Shown: piece by piece, positions 10,020-28,001 of the stretch
Layout: the number at the start of each line of letters is the position of its first letter
Position numbering within the stretch: position 1 is the first letter of the stretch
DNA from: Daedaleopsis sinensis
Lineage: Eukaryota; Basidiomycota; Agaricomycetes; Polyporales; Polyporaceae
NCBI GenBank assembly: GCA_033807695.1
Contig: CM066305.1
Location: forward strand, 1,860,001 to 1,924,000
Length of the DNA stretch: 64,000 nucleotides
Direction of reading: 5' to 3'
Program-made: the position numbers and the translations under genes
The notes under the pieces: model-generated
The model's input: the letters and a program-made list of their open reading frames with translations, nothing else
Told to the model about the DNA's origin: nothing
The model's database searches: none

Positions 10020-12957
10020 ATGGCCGATCCCATCCATTACCGGCTATCCAACAGCTCTGACGAGTGAGTGTTCTTTTCAGCACCAGGAAGTGCCCATCCC
10101 GACTCCTACAAGTTCCCCGCTGCAGGAAGACCCTTCTGACAGCGAGCACGATACGATACCACTCGATGAGGAGGTAGAAGAAGCCTTACAAACCCTGGAT
10201 CCGCGAAACTCCCAGCTCTCCCTACATTCAGGTGCAGGCCATAGTCTTGATGATCGAAGACGTCACCGCCGCAGTTTGACTCACCGCGACTTCTTCAAAT
10301 CCCTGGTAGAGGAGGGAGGTGAAACGAAGCAGCTCCGCAAGCTTCTTCGGGCTGCCCTCGAACGGCTCGATGGTGAGACCCGTCGGGCGCAGGAGGCGGA
10401 GCGGCGCGCGCTGGAGCTCGCGCAGCGCTTCAAAATTGTCAACGAGGCGCGCGTCTCCGCCCAGCAAGAGGTCGATCGCGTTCACTCCGAGCTCCGAATG
10501 TACAAGGTCCAGTTGGACAATGCGCAACGGGAGATACTCCGTGGGTCCGACCTCCTCAAGGATCTCGAGTCTCAAAGAGACAGTGCGGAGGCTTCTGCGG
10601 CAAGGGCGCGATCCACGGCGCGAAGACTGAAAGAGGAGCAGCTCATGACGAGAGCGCGCGAGGAGGGCCGTAAGGAAGGGTACCAGGAGGGCCTGAAGCG
10701 AGGCTATCAGCAGGCTCGCGGTCCGGGTCTGGACGGACAAACCTTCGAAGTACCCCCCGCTGGTTTTCCGCCGCTAAGCAGCATCGTGGGCGACCCTTCA
10801 CGTGCGGAAGACCGCACAGAGCCATTGGACGGATTCTCCATGATGAATCTTTCCACCCCGCCTCATGCTAGTGTCCCTCTTATGTCTAGTCTCGGTGGAC
10901 ACGAGCCGCTAGATGATGATGACGGCCAGTATGGTGCTGGGGCGCAAGGATCACGGTTCCGCGAGATGATGACTCCTTCTACGTTACATTCAGCTCCTCT
11001 GGACTCTGCATCCCAAGCTGGCGGTGGTTGGCCAGCCTCGAATGCGCCAGAAGAAGCTGTCCGATACATCCGACCCACCCTCGCACGCAATCCTCCCGCT
11101 GCTTCCCAACACCCGAACTACTCGAGACACCCAGACGGCTACATTCCCCCGATGGGGGCAGATCATATCATTGCCATGCCCCCACCGCACGAAATGCACG
11201 ATCAGCCATCGATGTCCAGCATTCAACTCGGTAGTGCTACTGCGACAGACGAGTTTGTTGCGGCTCCTCCTGTAAACCCCCGTGACTACGCTCACACTCA
11301 ACGGCCGCGCGGCTCCCCGCGTTCCTTCGCAGACTCCCTTCCCTCTACGACAATATCCCAATTTGAGCTCGTGAGCTCTCCGAAGACTGCTACACGAGGT
11401 CTGCGCGAACGCAGCTCTGGTCTGAGCGCTATTCCGGAAGTTTCCAGCTCCATGGAATTCAGTCCTGGTACGGACAGTCGAGTGAGGAGTTCTCTCTTGC
11501 CGGATCCCTTCACATTCTCTGGACCAGATGACCGGATCTCTGTGGATGGTCCTGGGAATGAGATACCTCGCCCCCGTAGCAGGGAAGTGAGTCAGCGCAT
11601 GGCGGATGAGCTCAGGTATTCAGATCCAGAGCTAGTGGAACAGTGGCGACGATCCACAACAAGCCCAGTAAGTGAACCACCCTCTGAAGCTTTGGAGGTC
11701 CGTTCATTTGAATTGGCAGAGTCACCCATCGTCTTCACGTGAACGGTTACATACCCCTCACCGACCTGCGCGTGTCACTACTCCATCCCCGTTGAGTGGT
11801 CCCTCGATTACTGGGACACCTTCTCCCGCCAACCCCTCTCCTTCTCATCGCCGTTCGCGCTCCGTACAATCACCACCTTCGGATGGGCGCCCATATCTTG
11901 GCGCAGGGTCCAGCTCTGGAGCCCATCGCCGGACGGCGTCTTCGACGCCAATTAGTATCCGCATAGAACCACCGGTGAGTGTCTCGCCGCAGCGCGGTTG
12001 GCTATCGGCCCAAAACAATTTGCATGGTTAACTAACCCCCTTCGATAGTCGGGCCCCGGTTCGAACATCTCTCCTGCGTCTTACCAAGACGACATGCTGT
12101 CTCCGGAAATTTCGTCCCGACCCACCTTGCCACCCGTTTCCCCGGGTACTCCGACCCCGGATAGACCTCATTCCAGGGGCCAGCCCGGGAGCAATCATCC
12201 GTATGGGTACGGGCTCCCGAATCCACCTGCTCAATCCCCCTACTACGGCATGCCTACTCAATCTTCTTCCTCTCCTCGACACACCCCAGACCCCACGCGT
12301 GGATACCCTTCCTATCCCTATATCCCAGCACCCTCACCATTGGGCGAACAGGGGCGGCCGAATTCTCGGACCGGGTCCGCAGACTTCGGCCGTGGTGCTG
12401 GCAGCGACTACTCTAGTCGTCCTCGAACGCCCACCGGCCGTCCTACGTCAGCGATGGCGGGGGACTATCCGGCCCCAGCCAGAACCCCCGCTCGGTCTAC
12501 TACCCCAGGGCATGCCTCTGCCCCATACGCGATGCCCTCCCAGTCTGTGCCCAGCGTCCTGCGCTCCCCGTCCCGTGCGTCCAGCCGCCAGTCTCTCCAG
12601 CCCGAACCTATGCGCCCGTCCTCGCGCGCGTCCGCGGACCAGCACCGCATCCTCAGCATGCACGCGGGCTCGACGCCGGCGATGGTCCAGCGGCCACTGT
12701 CGGGCTCGCAGATTCGGCGCGTGCCGTCCGCGGGGTCGATCAACAGCGAGATGTCGCGCAAGTCGGGCATGTACCAGCCGTTCGACTCGGCGTCGTACGT
12801 CGACCCGGCGACGCTGGCGAGCACGGAGGACCTGACGAGCATGCAGTCGCCGAACACGATGGCGAACACGAAGGCGAACTCTGCGTGGATGGGCCCGGGG
12901 CCATCGCGGCTCCGCGCGTCGTCGCCGTCGATGTCGTATGCGAGCCTCCGTAGCTGA
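10020..12957 (+). CDS. Ser/Pro-rich protein with an N-terminal coiled coil, function unknown
   Basis: I do not recognise a named family. The predicted protein has 920 residues. Residues about 65-205 are strongly charged and heptad-like (for example LERLDGETRRAQEAERRALE), indicating a long coiled coil. The remaining 700 residues are low-complexity, rich in Ser, Pro, Arg and Thr and probably disordered, with many SP/TP and RxxS sites that could be phosphorylated. Exons: 10020-10063, 10113-11667, 11720-11974, 12049-12957, with introns of 49, 52 and 74 nt. The first exon is short and depends on an ACAAG acceptor at 10112; a start inside exon 2 cannot be excluded. The architecture resembles cytoskeleton or polarity scaffold proteins, but that is only an impression. 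Confidence 0.75.
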
Positions 12958-15661
12958 GCTGGGGGTAGCCCGTCATTAAGTTATGTCGGTGAGTCATTGC
13001 GCGTGCCAGGGGACTTGCTGCAGCCTCGTGTTTTTATTTCTTGGAAAGATTTGACTCCGAGTGATATGTGGATAATGTATGTATGTATATTCAGTGCGGT
13101 ATGTGTCCCTTGGTAACAAACTGTCTGTGCTAGGTTGTTGTACCCTATGACTGGTTTGTTGGTGCGCTTGTCTCGAAATGCTTGATGATGTACCAGTGCT
13201 CGAGATTGAGAGATTCTAATGACATTGACGATTGATCTACGGCGCTAACCCCCTTCCCGGCTCAAGATATTCGGAAGCATTTTCAGGTGTGTCACAACGT
13301 ATATCCTGTTTACTGACTCGAGTGATCGTAGATACCTCATATCCTCCTCATCTACATACACCGAGCAGTATGCACGAAACCACTCGGGAGGTCCCGCCTC
13401 AGGTATGTTTACCAGTGGTTCTACGGCGGATCTATAGTCCAGTAACATTTATTTGAAGGGCGGCCAGGCTCGGAACATTGATAGGCGAGGGACCACACAA
13501 GACCCAACAGGATCACATACTCCTCGTTTGGGAAGGCATGCGGCAAATCTCGCGCGATTCTCCACATTGAGTCGCAGTGCGGAGGCGCGCTTCTGTGCGG
13601 AAGCGGTTGTGCGTGATGTCTGCGCCGTGTCGTATGATGGCTGTCGCCGACGGTCATCATGCTTGTTATCATGCGCACCACCCACCCACCTACCAAAGGA
13701 ATACACCATCCCGGCGCGCGTAGAGGAAATGAAGTGTCAGGCGTACAATTGAACAAAGACACGTGCGCTATGAAGGCGACTGCACGAAGCATACGACTTG
13801 CAGAACAAAGTACCATCTCGTCGTTCCCACACGGCGAGTCGTCCTTCTACTCATGCATTGTCGCCGGCCGTGATCGTTCTCATCGGCCAGGGGCCCAGAG
13901 AACACCCGCAGCGCGAGGACCACCGCGCCGAGTGTCACCGCGCAAGTGGTCGTCTCGAAGGCGTCACCAGGCGTTACTGCAGCCAATTCTGCATTGACAT
14001 TGTGTCTTGTCGCGGGCGAGCAGCTCGTTGTGTTTGTGGACGTCAGAGTTGACGATAGCGGGCGAACCTTCTGTGAAGCTGGGGCAAGCCTTCTATAATG
14101 TGCGTCCCGCAGGAGCCCGCAGGCCTTGAGCTCTTCCATTCCTTTAGGCTTCCGCATGCTGATGAGACGGCACCCCATATAGAGAGTTGACTAACTCGTG
14201 CAGGTGGTCCGCGTCAGTGGCAACAGCTGAGGAAAGCCCAATCCCTCTACTTGTCCTAGGCACCGTTCTCTCAGCCATCCCTACAGTACTCTAAATTTGT
14301 CCAATCTGCAACGAATCCAGCCAGTTGAACTTATGCGATCCGCGACCTTCTCGCTTATCTCCTCCCCAAGGGACCACCGCCGGGAGGCCGATGCCAACGC
14401 ATCCGCATCTTCTTCACGGACCGCAGTGGTGCGAGATATCCCGCGTACCGTAACATGACCTCACTTCCACGCAAACGTCTGCCAGACTGCTCATGCGGTA
14501 TCGCGTCCAAGTCGTTGACGGGCCGCAGATCTCTCGCAGAGTGCCCCGTGCCTCCTAGAAATGCTACTGAGCATGCTTTCGCTCAAGATTGCGGCTTTCC
14601 TGCGGCCCATGCAGTGTGCACGTATGGCAACCCCCCTGGTAAGGCGTCGTGGGTTCTATTAGACAGTTGGCAGCCTGAGTGTTGTTGCGTAAGACGTTGG
14701 TGGCGTCCCGTAAACTCCGGGGATGCCGGGCGTCTATAACATTTGAGTTGTTCCGCGTGGATTCGCCGCCGGAATGCTTTTGCCTCCAACTGGACCATCT
14801 GACTCTTCTGAGTCCATCATGGTTCTCCTCGCGCTGGAGGAGTATATTCTTGGACTCCTGCTTATCGGCCGACTATGCAACCGCTGTAGCGTCGCCGGTA
14901 TACCCGCCTTCGAATATCCCTTTCACTTGGAATCGCGCATTTAGCGAGTGTAGCCGACAGAACATTTGCCAAGACCACACTATAGTTCGCGACAGTACTT
15001 TGAAGAACGACGCCCCCTCCATATGCAAATGATACGTAGTCGGACCCGACTCGTCCTGCGTTGGTTCGGGAAGACGAAGTGCAGCAATCTGAACATTGAA
15101 CGCGCGGTGGACGTCGGCCATGTGAGCACTCGCAGCTTACGGGAGCGAATGTCAGAGAAGACACGATGCAGATGGTACGCCGTTCCTTGTTGGCTGGAGT
15201 CTGCTATCGCATCACGCAGGTATACTGTGCCCGGACAGAGAGCGCGGTCCCCCAGGGTCCCCCACGCTCACCGTATCACGTTGTCAAGCCCTATCAATTG
15301 ATGCGCTGGCGACCGTGCACTCAATGCATGGCATTCGAATAGCAAAATGGAAATGCTCCATGTTTCGCCCGGGTCCACCATAGAAATGCCCGAGTATAAG
15401 TATCGCGCGCGAGCTACGCAGCTCGTTGCTCGCGGTGTCTTCTCCCCGGTTGCTGCCACCCATCAGGTCTCCGACCAGCGACGGGTCTTCCCTCCGGCCT
15501 ACAGGCTTTAGCTTCCCCGCTCCCAGGCTCAGGCTGCGTACATAGATCTGTCCCCGGCGGTCGCGCTATCAACAACGTCGGCTATCCCGGCAAAACCAAA
15601 ACGCTCGCAATAAAGCCAGCTGCCCCCGCCATCTCCGAACCGTGACCGCACCACCACCACC
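12958..15661. other. Second gene-poor island, possible relic exons
   Basis: No gene recognised by homology in about 2.7 kb. The 5' part is the 3' flank of the coiled-coil gene (AT-rich, with GTATGTATGTATAT near 13075). Minus-strand blocks at 13245-13700 and 14157-13770 and at 15121-14873 look partly protein-like; the first is listed separately. The last 300 bases are the promoter of the S28 peptidase gene, with a possible TATA-like GAGTATAAGTAT near 15391. Confidence 0.5.
13245..13600 (-). CDS. Possible unrecognised gene fragment or gene relic
   Basis: Two minus-strand blocks join in frame across a plausible 90-nt intron. The donor is GTATGT near 13520 and the acceptor is ACTATAG near 13431. 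The joined peptide runs from MWRIARDLPHAFPNE into SAVEPLVNIPEAGPPEWFRA and ends, without a further intron, at a stop at 13245. The residue mix looks more protein-like than neighbouring frames, but I recognise no domain and cannot place a start codon or upstream exons with confidence. It could equally be a decayed gene or chance. Confidence 0.22.
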
Positions 15662-17815
15662 ATGCAGGCCTTCACCGCGAAGCTCGCTGTGGCCTCTGTG
15701 CTGCTCCTCGGGCTCCTCAGCCTGAGCCCCGCCCCCGTCGTCGCGAAGACACCCGACGGGCGTTTGCACGCGAACTTTCCGCGCCGCCCGAGCGTGCCCA
15801 TCGTTCCTATGCCCGACACCGTCGCGCTGACAAGCAAGGACGGGAAGGAGCTCCCGCCGCTGAACACGACGTACTACTTTGACCAGCTGATCGATCACAC
15901 CAACCCGTCGCTGGGCACGTTCAAGCAGCGGTATTGGCACTCGTACGAGTTCTACGAGAAAGGTCGGTATGGACAGTGCTCCTCCGTTGATACAAGGGCT
16001 GAGTGCTATCTTTGCCTACAGGTGGCCCAATCGTCCTCATGACGCCCGGCGAGTCCAACGCTGCTCGTACGCGCATACAGCCAACATCTGAGTTCTCGAG
16101 GAGCGAGCTGACATATTGCCTATCTTCCCTGTAGCGTACACCGGATACCTCACCAACCGGACGATCAACGGACAAATCGCGCAGAAGGAAAACGGCTCTA
16201 CGATCGTGATTGAGCACCGTTACTACGGGCTCTCGAACCCGTTCGACGACCTCTCGTCGGCGAGCTTGCGGTTCCACACCATCCAGCAGGCGATCGACGA
16301 CCTCGAGTACTTCGCGAAGAACGTCGTGCTGCCCCAGCCTGACGGCGACTCAGTGAAGCCCGGGCAGGCGCCGTGGGTTCTCATTGGCGGAAGCTACTCG
16401 GGTGCGCTGACGAGCTTCACGATGGTGAAGTGAGTGGAAGCGTTGCTCAGTACTCAGCTGTGGAAGAGGACTGAACTGACTGGGCTCTGACTGTGCAGCA
16501 AGCCGAACTTGTTCCAGGCCGGCTACGCGTCCTCTGCAGTAGTCGAGAGCATCATGTGAGTTCTCGCAGCCGATCGTGCCAGTCCGGAGATTGTCTGACC
16601 GACGCGATCTGGTATGCAGCGACTTCTGGGCATACTTCCAGCCCATCCTGGACAACATGGCGAAGAACTGCTCGGCGGATGTACAGGCGGTCATCGCGCA
16701 CGTCGACCAGACATTCACTTTTGGAAGCGAGAGCGAGATCACCTCGATCCTGAAGACGTTCAACATGACTGCGCTCCGTCCTCATCTGGATGATGCTGCT
16801 GGTGCTCGTGAGTGGCAGTTAATCTTTATACTGCGTCGCGAGCCGAACTGATTCGCTTGCATGCTCTCAGTGCGCAACAACCTCTGGGAGTGGCAGAGTC
16901 TGTCGCCGTCCTCCCGCAGTGGGTCGTTCTTCCAGTTCTGCGATGCCTTGGAAGTCAAGGACGGTAAGAGCGCGGGTCCACAAGGATGGGGTTTGCAACA
17001 CGCGCTTCAGGCCTGGGGCAAGTACTGGACCGAGTCTTACTATCCTTCCCGTAAGTTGTTAGCCCTCTGCGGAAATAGGGTTGCTCATTGAGCTTGCTTC
17101 TCTAGTTTGCGAGGACCAGGATGTTCTGTGAGCCTGCAGTGAAGCTGTCTGATGATTGTCGGCTGATGTCGTGCACCAATAGATCCTGCTTGGGCACGTA
17201 CGATCCGACGATGGAGTACTGGACCGATACCTCCGTCGACAACGCAGGAAGGTCCTGGACCTGGATTGTGTGAGTGCATCGCGAGCACCCGACCGGTCGA
17301 GACTAAGAACATGCCATACAGATGCAATGAGGTCGGCTTCTTCCAAGAGGGCGCGCCGTTGGGCCACCCGACGATTGTTACACGCCTGGTGCAGCCGCCG
17401 TACGACGAGCGGCAGTGCACGTACATGTTCCCGGAAGCGTTCGCCAAGGGGCACCTTCCCGTGCCGAACGTCGCTAAAACGAACAAGGCCTACGACGGCT
17501 GGTTCGTGAAGGAGAAGCATCTGTTCTTCGCCAACGGCCGCCGTGCGTGTTTCACGTCTAGCCCCAGCGCCGCCACGCTCACCGTGTCGTGTCTCGCGTT
17601 TCACAGGTGACCCATGGAGGGACGCGACGCTCGCGGCGGACGGGACGCACTTTGCGAGCACGCAGGACCAGCCGCTCGCGCTCTCGGACGGGTTCCACTG
17701 CTCGGACCTGTCGACCGCGAACGCGAACGTCGACCCGACGGTGCTCGCGGTGCAGCAGCAGGCGCTGAAGTCGATAGCCGGATGGCTTGGGGAGTGGAAG
17801 CCCTCTGCGCAGTGA
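15662..17815 (+). CDS. Secreted serine peptidase of family S28 (prolyl endo/carboxypeptidase type)
   Basis: S28 enzymes cleave next to proline residues and in fungi are typically secreted. The 534-residue product starts with a clear signal peptide (about residues 1-28, with the hydrophobic stretch LAVASVLLLGLLSL). Catalytic triad: Ser near 201 in GGSYSGA, Asp near 466 in GRRDPW, His near 496 in DGFHCSD. Family landmarks TPGESNAA and IEHRYYGLSNP are also present. Ten exons: 15662-15962, 16022-16066, 16135-16429, 16499-16555, 16620-16807, 16871-17050, 17106-17127, 17183-17269, 17322-17542, 17607-17815. Each junction restores the family sequence; exon 7 is only 22 nt. There are several N-glycosylation sequons (NTT, NRT, NGS, NCS, NMT). 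Likely role is extracellular protein digestion; substrate preference is inferred from the family. Confidence 0.95.
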
Positions 17816-18844
17816 GCTGTAGGGGCCAGGGGAGCACGTATCGATATCTGGCTTATACTTACTTAGCAGTTGTAGGCAGTTGTAGCAGGGCTTGCGGACA
17901 TCGCTAGGTGGATGTGCCGCGCCACACATATCCATTGTTAATTTTAGCAGCTCATTAAGCGGACATGGCTTCTCTGTGGGCGGCGCGCCGAGCGTTGCTT
18001 GGTGGTTGCTCTGCACGCGTGTGAGTGAGTAGTCATTGCGTTGCGGGGACGTATGATAGCCGCATCATCGGAGGTTCACGACCTCTCGCGTTCTTAAGGC
18101 AACTCGGGGATGGCTGTCGTTGGTTGGCACACGTCAGAGGGGGCCACGGACACTGCCAACGCGTGCCACCAAGATAAGTAGGTATGGGGAGGAGGACGTG
18201 TCGGTGCGGCGCCCTTGGCGGTGTCGGTTCCCAGCAGAGGCGCAAGGATAGCAACATCTCGATCAATGCTGGCGACGTCAGATACCCTAGGCGCTGTGGC
18301 GCACCCCCCGCCCTTGGCCGTGACCGGCATCTCCGGCCGCTGCTCCCCCCACAAAGGGAGCCCGCGTCTGCAGCGACAACGCACAAAGCAGGCGGAGGGA
18401 GGAGGGGTGTGTGGTGGCCGACGGATGGGTGGCCCCTCGTGGCCCGCACAGACAAAGGGCGGGAGGCGTCGGAGCATCGCCGCGTCTGCCCACCGGTCGG
18501 GGCTTTCCCAATATGGCATTGGCGTCCGGGGAACCCCCATCGGAAGCCACCGCACGTGACCTTCCCCTCTGCCCACAACCGAACAACCCTCTGCCCTGCT
18601 CTGGATTTAATTTGTTCATTTATCTCCCTTCACCTCTTTCTCCATACTCTCATCATCTGCCCGTCGCCACTCCTATCTCCAGTCAGTACCCCTCGTGTCC
18701 GTCCTCGTCCCCCGCCGCCGTCCTCACCACGTTCTCCATCGCAGCCCCCACACCCTCCCCACCCACAATCCCAATCAGCTACAGTCAGTACGACGCGTTT
18801 GACGCGTCCTCTACGCGTGCTCATGACGTATATTCCCTGCACAG
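17816..18844. other. Intergenic, with the 14-3-3 promoter and a likely 5'UTR intron
   Basis: No supported gene. A TATA-like stretch (GATTTAATTTG) lies near 18602, followed by a CT-rich tract at 18625-18680. The start codon at 18845 follows directly on TGCACAG, a good acceptor; with a GTACGA donor at 18788 this gives a 57-nt intron in the 5'UTR. The plus-strand open frames here are Ser/Pro-rich shadows of the CT-rich leader. Confidence 0.5.
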
Positions 18845-19786
18845 ATGTCCCAATCTCGTGAGGATTCTGTCTACCTCGCCAAGCTCGCTGAGCAGGCCGA
18901 GCGTTACGAAGGTGTGTAGTCTGTGGTCGTGTGCACCTGTGGTCACGTCGCTCATCCTGGTCACGCGTTCAGAGATGGTCGAGAACATGAAGCGCGTCGC
19001 TTCGTCCGACCAGGAGCTCACCGTGGAGGAGCGTAACCTTCTCTCTGTGGCGTACAAGAACGTCATCGGTGCACGCCGTGCGTCTTGGCGCATCGTCTCC
19101 TCCATCGAGCAGAAGGAGGAGTCGAAGGGCAACGAGGTCCAGGTCAAGATGATCAAGGGCTACCGGGAGAAGATCGAGAGCGAGCTCGCCAAGATCTGCG
19201 AGGACATCCTCGACGTTCTCGACAAGCACCTGATCCCCTCCGCCGCCTCTGGCGAGTCGAAGGTCTTCTACCACAAGATGTGAGTATTCGAACTTCTTGG
19301 CGCGCGACTATTTCCTTATATGGATGCGCAGGATGGGTGACTACCACCGTTACCTCGCCGAGTTCGCGACCGGCGACAAGCGGAAAGAGAGCGCCGACAA
19401 GTCGCTCGAGGCCTACAAGGCCGCGTCCGACGTCGCTGTCACCGAGCTCCCCCCTACCCACCCCATCCGTCTCGGGTTGGCGCTCAACTTCTCCGTCTTC
19501 TACTACGAGATCCTCAACAGCCCCGACCGTGCGTGCCACCTCGCGAAGCAGGCGTTCGACGACGCCATCGCCGAGCTCGACACCCTCTCGGAGGAGAGCT
19601 ACAAGGACTCGACGCTCATCATGCAGTTGCTCCGCGACAACCTCACGCTCTGGACTTCGGATATGCAGGAGTCGGGTGAGTAAACCATTGCCCAATTTGC
19701 TCCGCCTCGATGACAGACTCCGTCTTACAGAGAAACCAGCCGACAAGGAAGACGCTGCCGATGCCCCCGCAGAGGAGGGCGCATAA
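18845..19786 (+). CDS. 14-3-3 protein
   Basis: 14-3-3 proteins are dimeric phosphoserine/phosphothreonine-binding adaptors of the cytosol that regulate many kinase targets (yeast Bmh1/Bmh2). The 257-residue product matches the family end to end: [20 protein letters not shown], the signature [30 protein letters not shown], and the second signature near [15 protein letters not shown]. The phosphopeptide-pocket Lys, Arg and Tyr residues expected in these blocks are present. It ends in a short acidic Ala-rich tail ([15 protein letters not shown]), as is usual. Exons: 18845-18911, 18973-19279, 19332-19675, 19731-19786. The start follows a probable 5'UTR intron. Nothing appears broken. Confidence 0.97.
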
Positions 19787-21122
19787 TGCGTTACCGGGGG
19801 TTTTGTTTTCGTGTGAAGTCTTTATCTCGTGTAGTTTGTCGTGTCTGCTCATCCATCATCCCTCCGCATCGTGCATCATCGTACCATACTCGCGCACCCA
19901 TTCTGCATTCATTCCCCCTTTGTGTTGCAATCCCTTTCTTTTTGAGTCATCTTTATCGGCTTGATAATGATCGGTTCGAACGTAATAAAGGTGTTGTGTA
20001 TACAATAAGCATGCATTTCGTCATCATCGGTTGTGATAGGCGTGCGCAGTCGGCGACTACAGGCGTTGAGTAGAGTGGTTGCGGTGTCACATGCTCAGTT
20101 AACAACGACTGTCTTGGGAAATGTGTTCAATCCATTCGAAGCTTGCTCTGGGGGCACAAATGCAGGACTATAGTTCTACGCAGCATCACGACAGGGATGG
20201 AATGCTCTGGAATCATTGAGATGCGGTCCCGTGGTGGCGAGCACTTGGACCATCTCATATTCCTTGTTCAACACAATTAGGAGAATCTACGATGTTGAGG
20301 CCTCGGGACCCCTCTGAACCCTCGCCCAGCCCTCGCCCACCTCGCCCCAGGCGTGTGACGAAGTATGAATAGTTCATGGTGAGACCATCCAGAATGCGCT
20401 CGAATGATTACGTCTGCGCGACTTCGTTCCAGCTTTCATTCGTAAAAATAAGCGAAGCTGCTGTCCGCGTCGTGCGTTGTTCATAGTCATTTAGAATGAT
20501 TGTTTGCGACGTTGAAAGCGAGGTGACACAGGGACTTCGCAGGGCCGAGGCCGGGAGAATGCAGTGCAGCTTAGGCGCCTGTAGACATAAACAACATGCT
20601 TGGTACTCACAGATTCGGCAAGGAGTCGAGGGGGGACAGTTGCTGGAATGCAGACACGACTGGGCGGCGATGGTCTGGTAGCGCGAGGTGGCCAAGAGTG
20701 GGAGAGAAGTTGAGGAGTTGGGCTGGGAGAAGGACACGGTGCGGTACACAAGTGCCGGTGCTACCACACAGGGAGAACACAGAAGCTGATTGGGTAAGCG
20801 TGATACGCCGCGGGAGTGAATGGGGGCGGGGTTGGTCGCATCGTCCGGCGGCCGTGTGCGACGTCCGTGCCTCTGCTGGCTGCTGTCTGGCACGCCTGGG
20901 GGCGACGGGGCCTCGCGGGTGGGAGATGGGGTGGTCGTAGAGCGCAGAAGGTTGTGTAAGTATGTGGCTATGAGTCCAGCGATCAAGCGGCGGCAAGATC
21001 GGCGCGTAGAATTGGACTCCGCGAAGGCCTTGTTTCCCACGCGGAAGGTGTCTGGGATGGAGGACCGGTGGAATCAAGGCGAGTCGACGAGTGTTTCTTC
21101 CCTTTCCTTCTCCACGGCCACA
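19787..21122. other. Intergenic between 14-3-3 and the KDM5-type gene
   Basis: No supported gene. The first 250 bases are the AT-rich 3' flank of the 14-3-3 gene, with an AATAAAG polyadenylation-like motif near 19983. From 20400 open frames appear on both strands but their translations are low-complexity. The KDM5 frame stays open upstream of the chosen start to about 20820, so an earlier in-frame ATG (near 20970 or 21057) is possible. Confidence 0.5.
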
Positions 21123-27625
<6,503 letters not shown>

Positions 27626-28001
27626 TATCAGGACCTTCATTTTCTTGCCTGTCTTGTCCCCTACCCTTGCAGCACCCATCGTTTGTTTCCCTGCTCCTCA
27701 GCTCTATTTGCATTATGAATACGTATCCGTACGACATCCGCTGCTGCCGCTGCCTGTGCTGTATCATGTTTGGTCTGTTGCTGTGCTGTCTGTAATATTA
27801 CTAGGGTTAATCTATCTTGTTCTATCATCACCCCGCTCTCAGGTCTCAATGAATCTCTGAGAAGATGCGGTCGGTCTTGTATTGTACAGCTGCGAATACA
27901 CATGAAATAAGGTACGGTCATGCCTCGTCGTGCTTGCCGGTGAATGTGTTAATGTATGCCGTCTAAGTAGTCGTCCGAGATGTATCTAAGGAGCCGAAGC
28001 A
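27626..28001. other. Convergent 3' flanks, KDM5-type gene and CorA gene
   Basis: A 376-base AT-richer spacer between two convergent stop codons. No gene is seen. The two 3'UTRs may overlap. Confidence 0.5.

Noticed and set aside
20820..21122. N-terminal extension of the KDM5-type protein up to 20820
   Set aside because: The frame is open, but the residues are unlike the family and the ATG at 21123 has the better context; kept only as a possibility.
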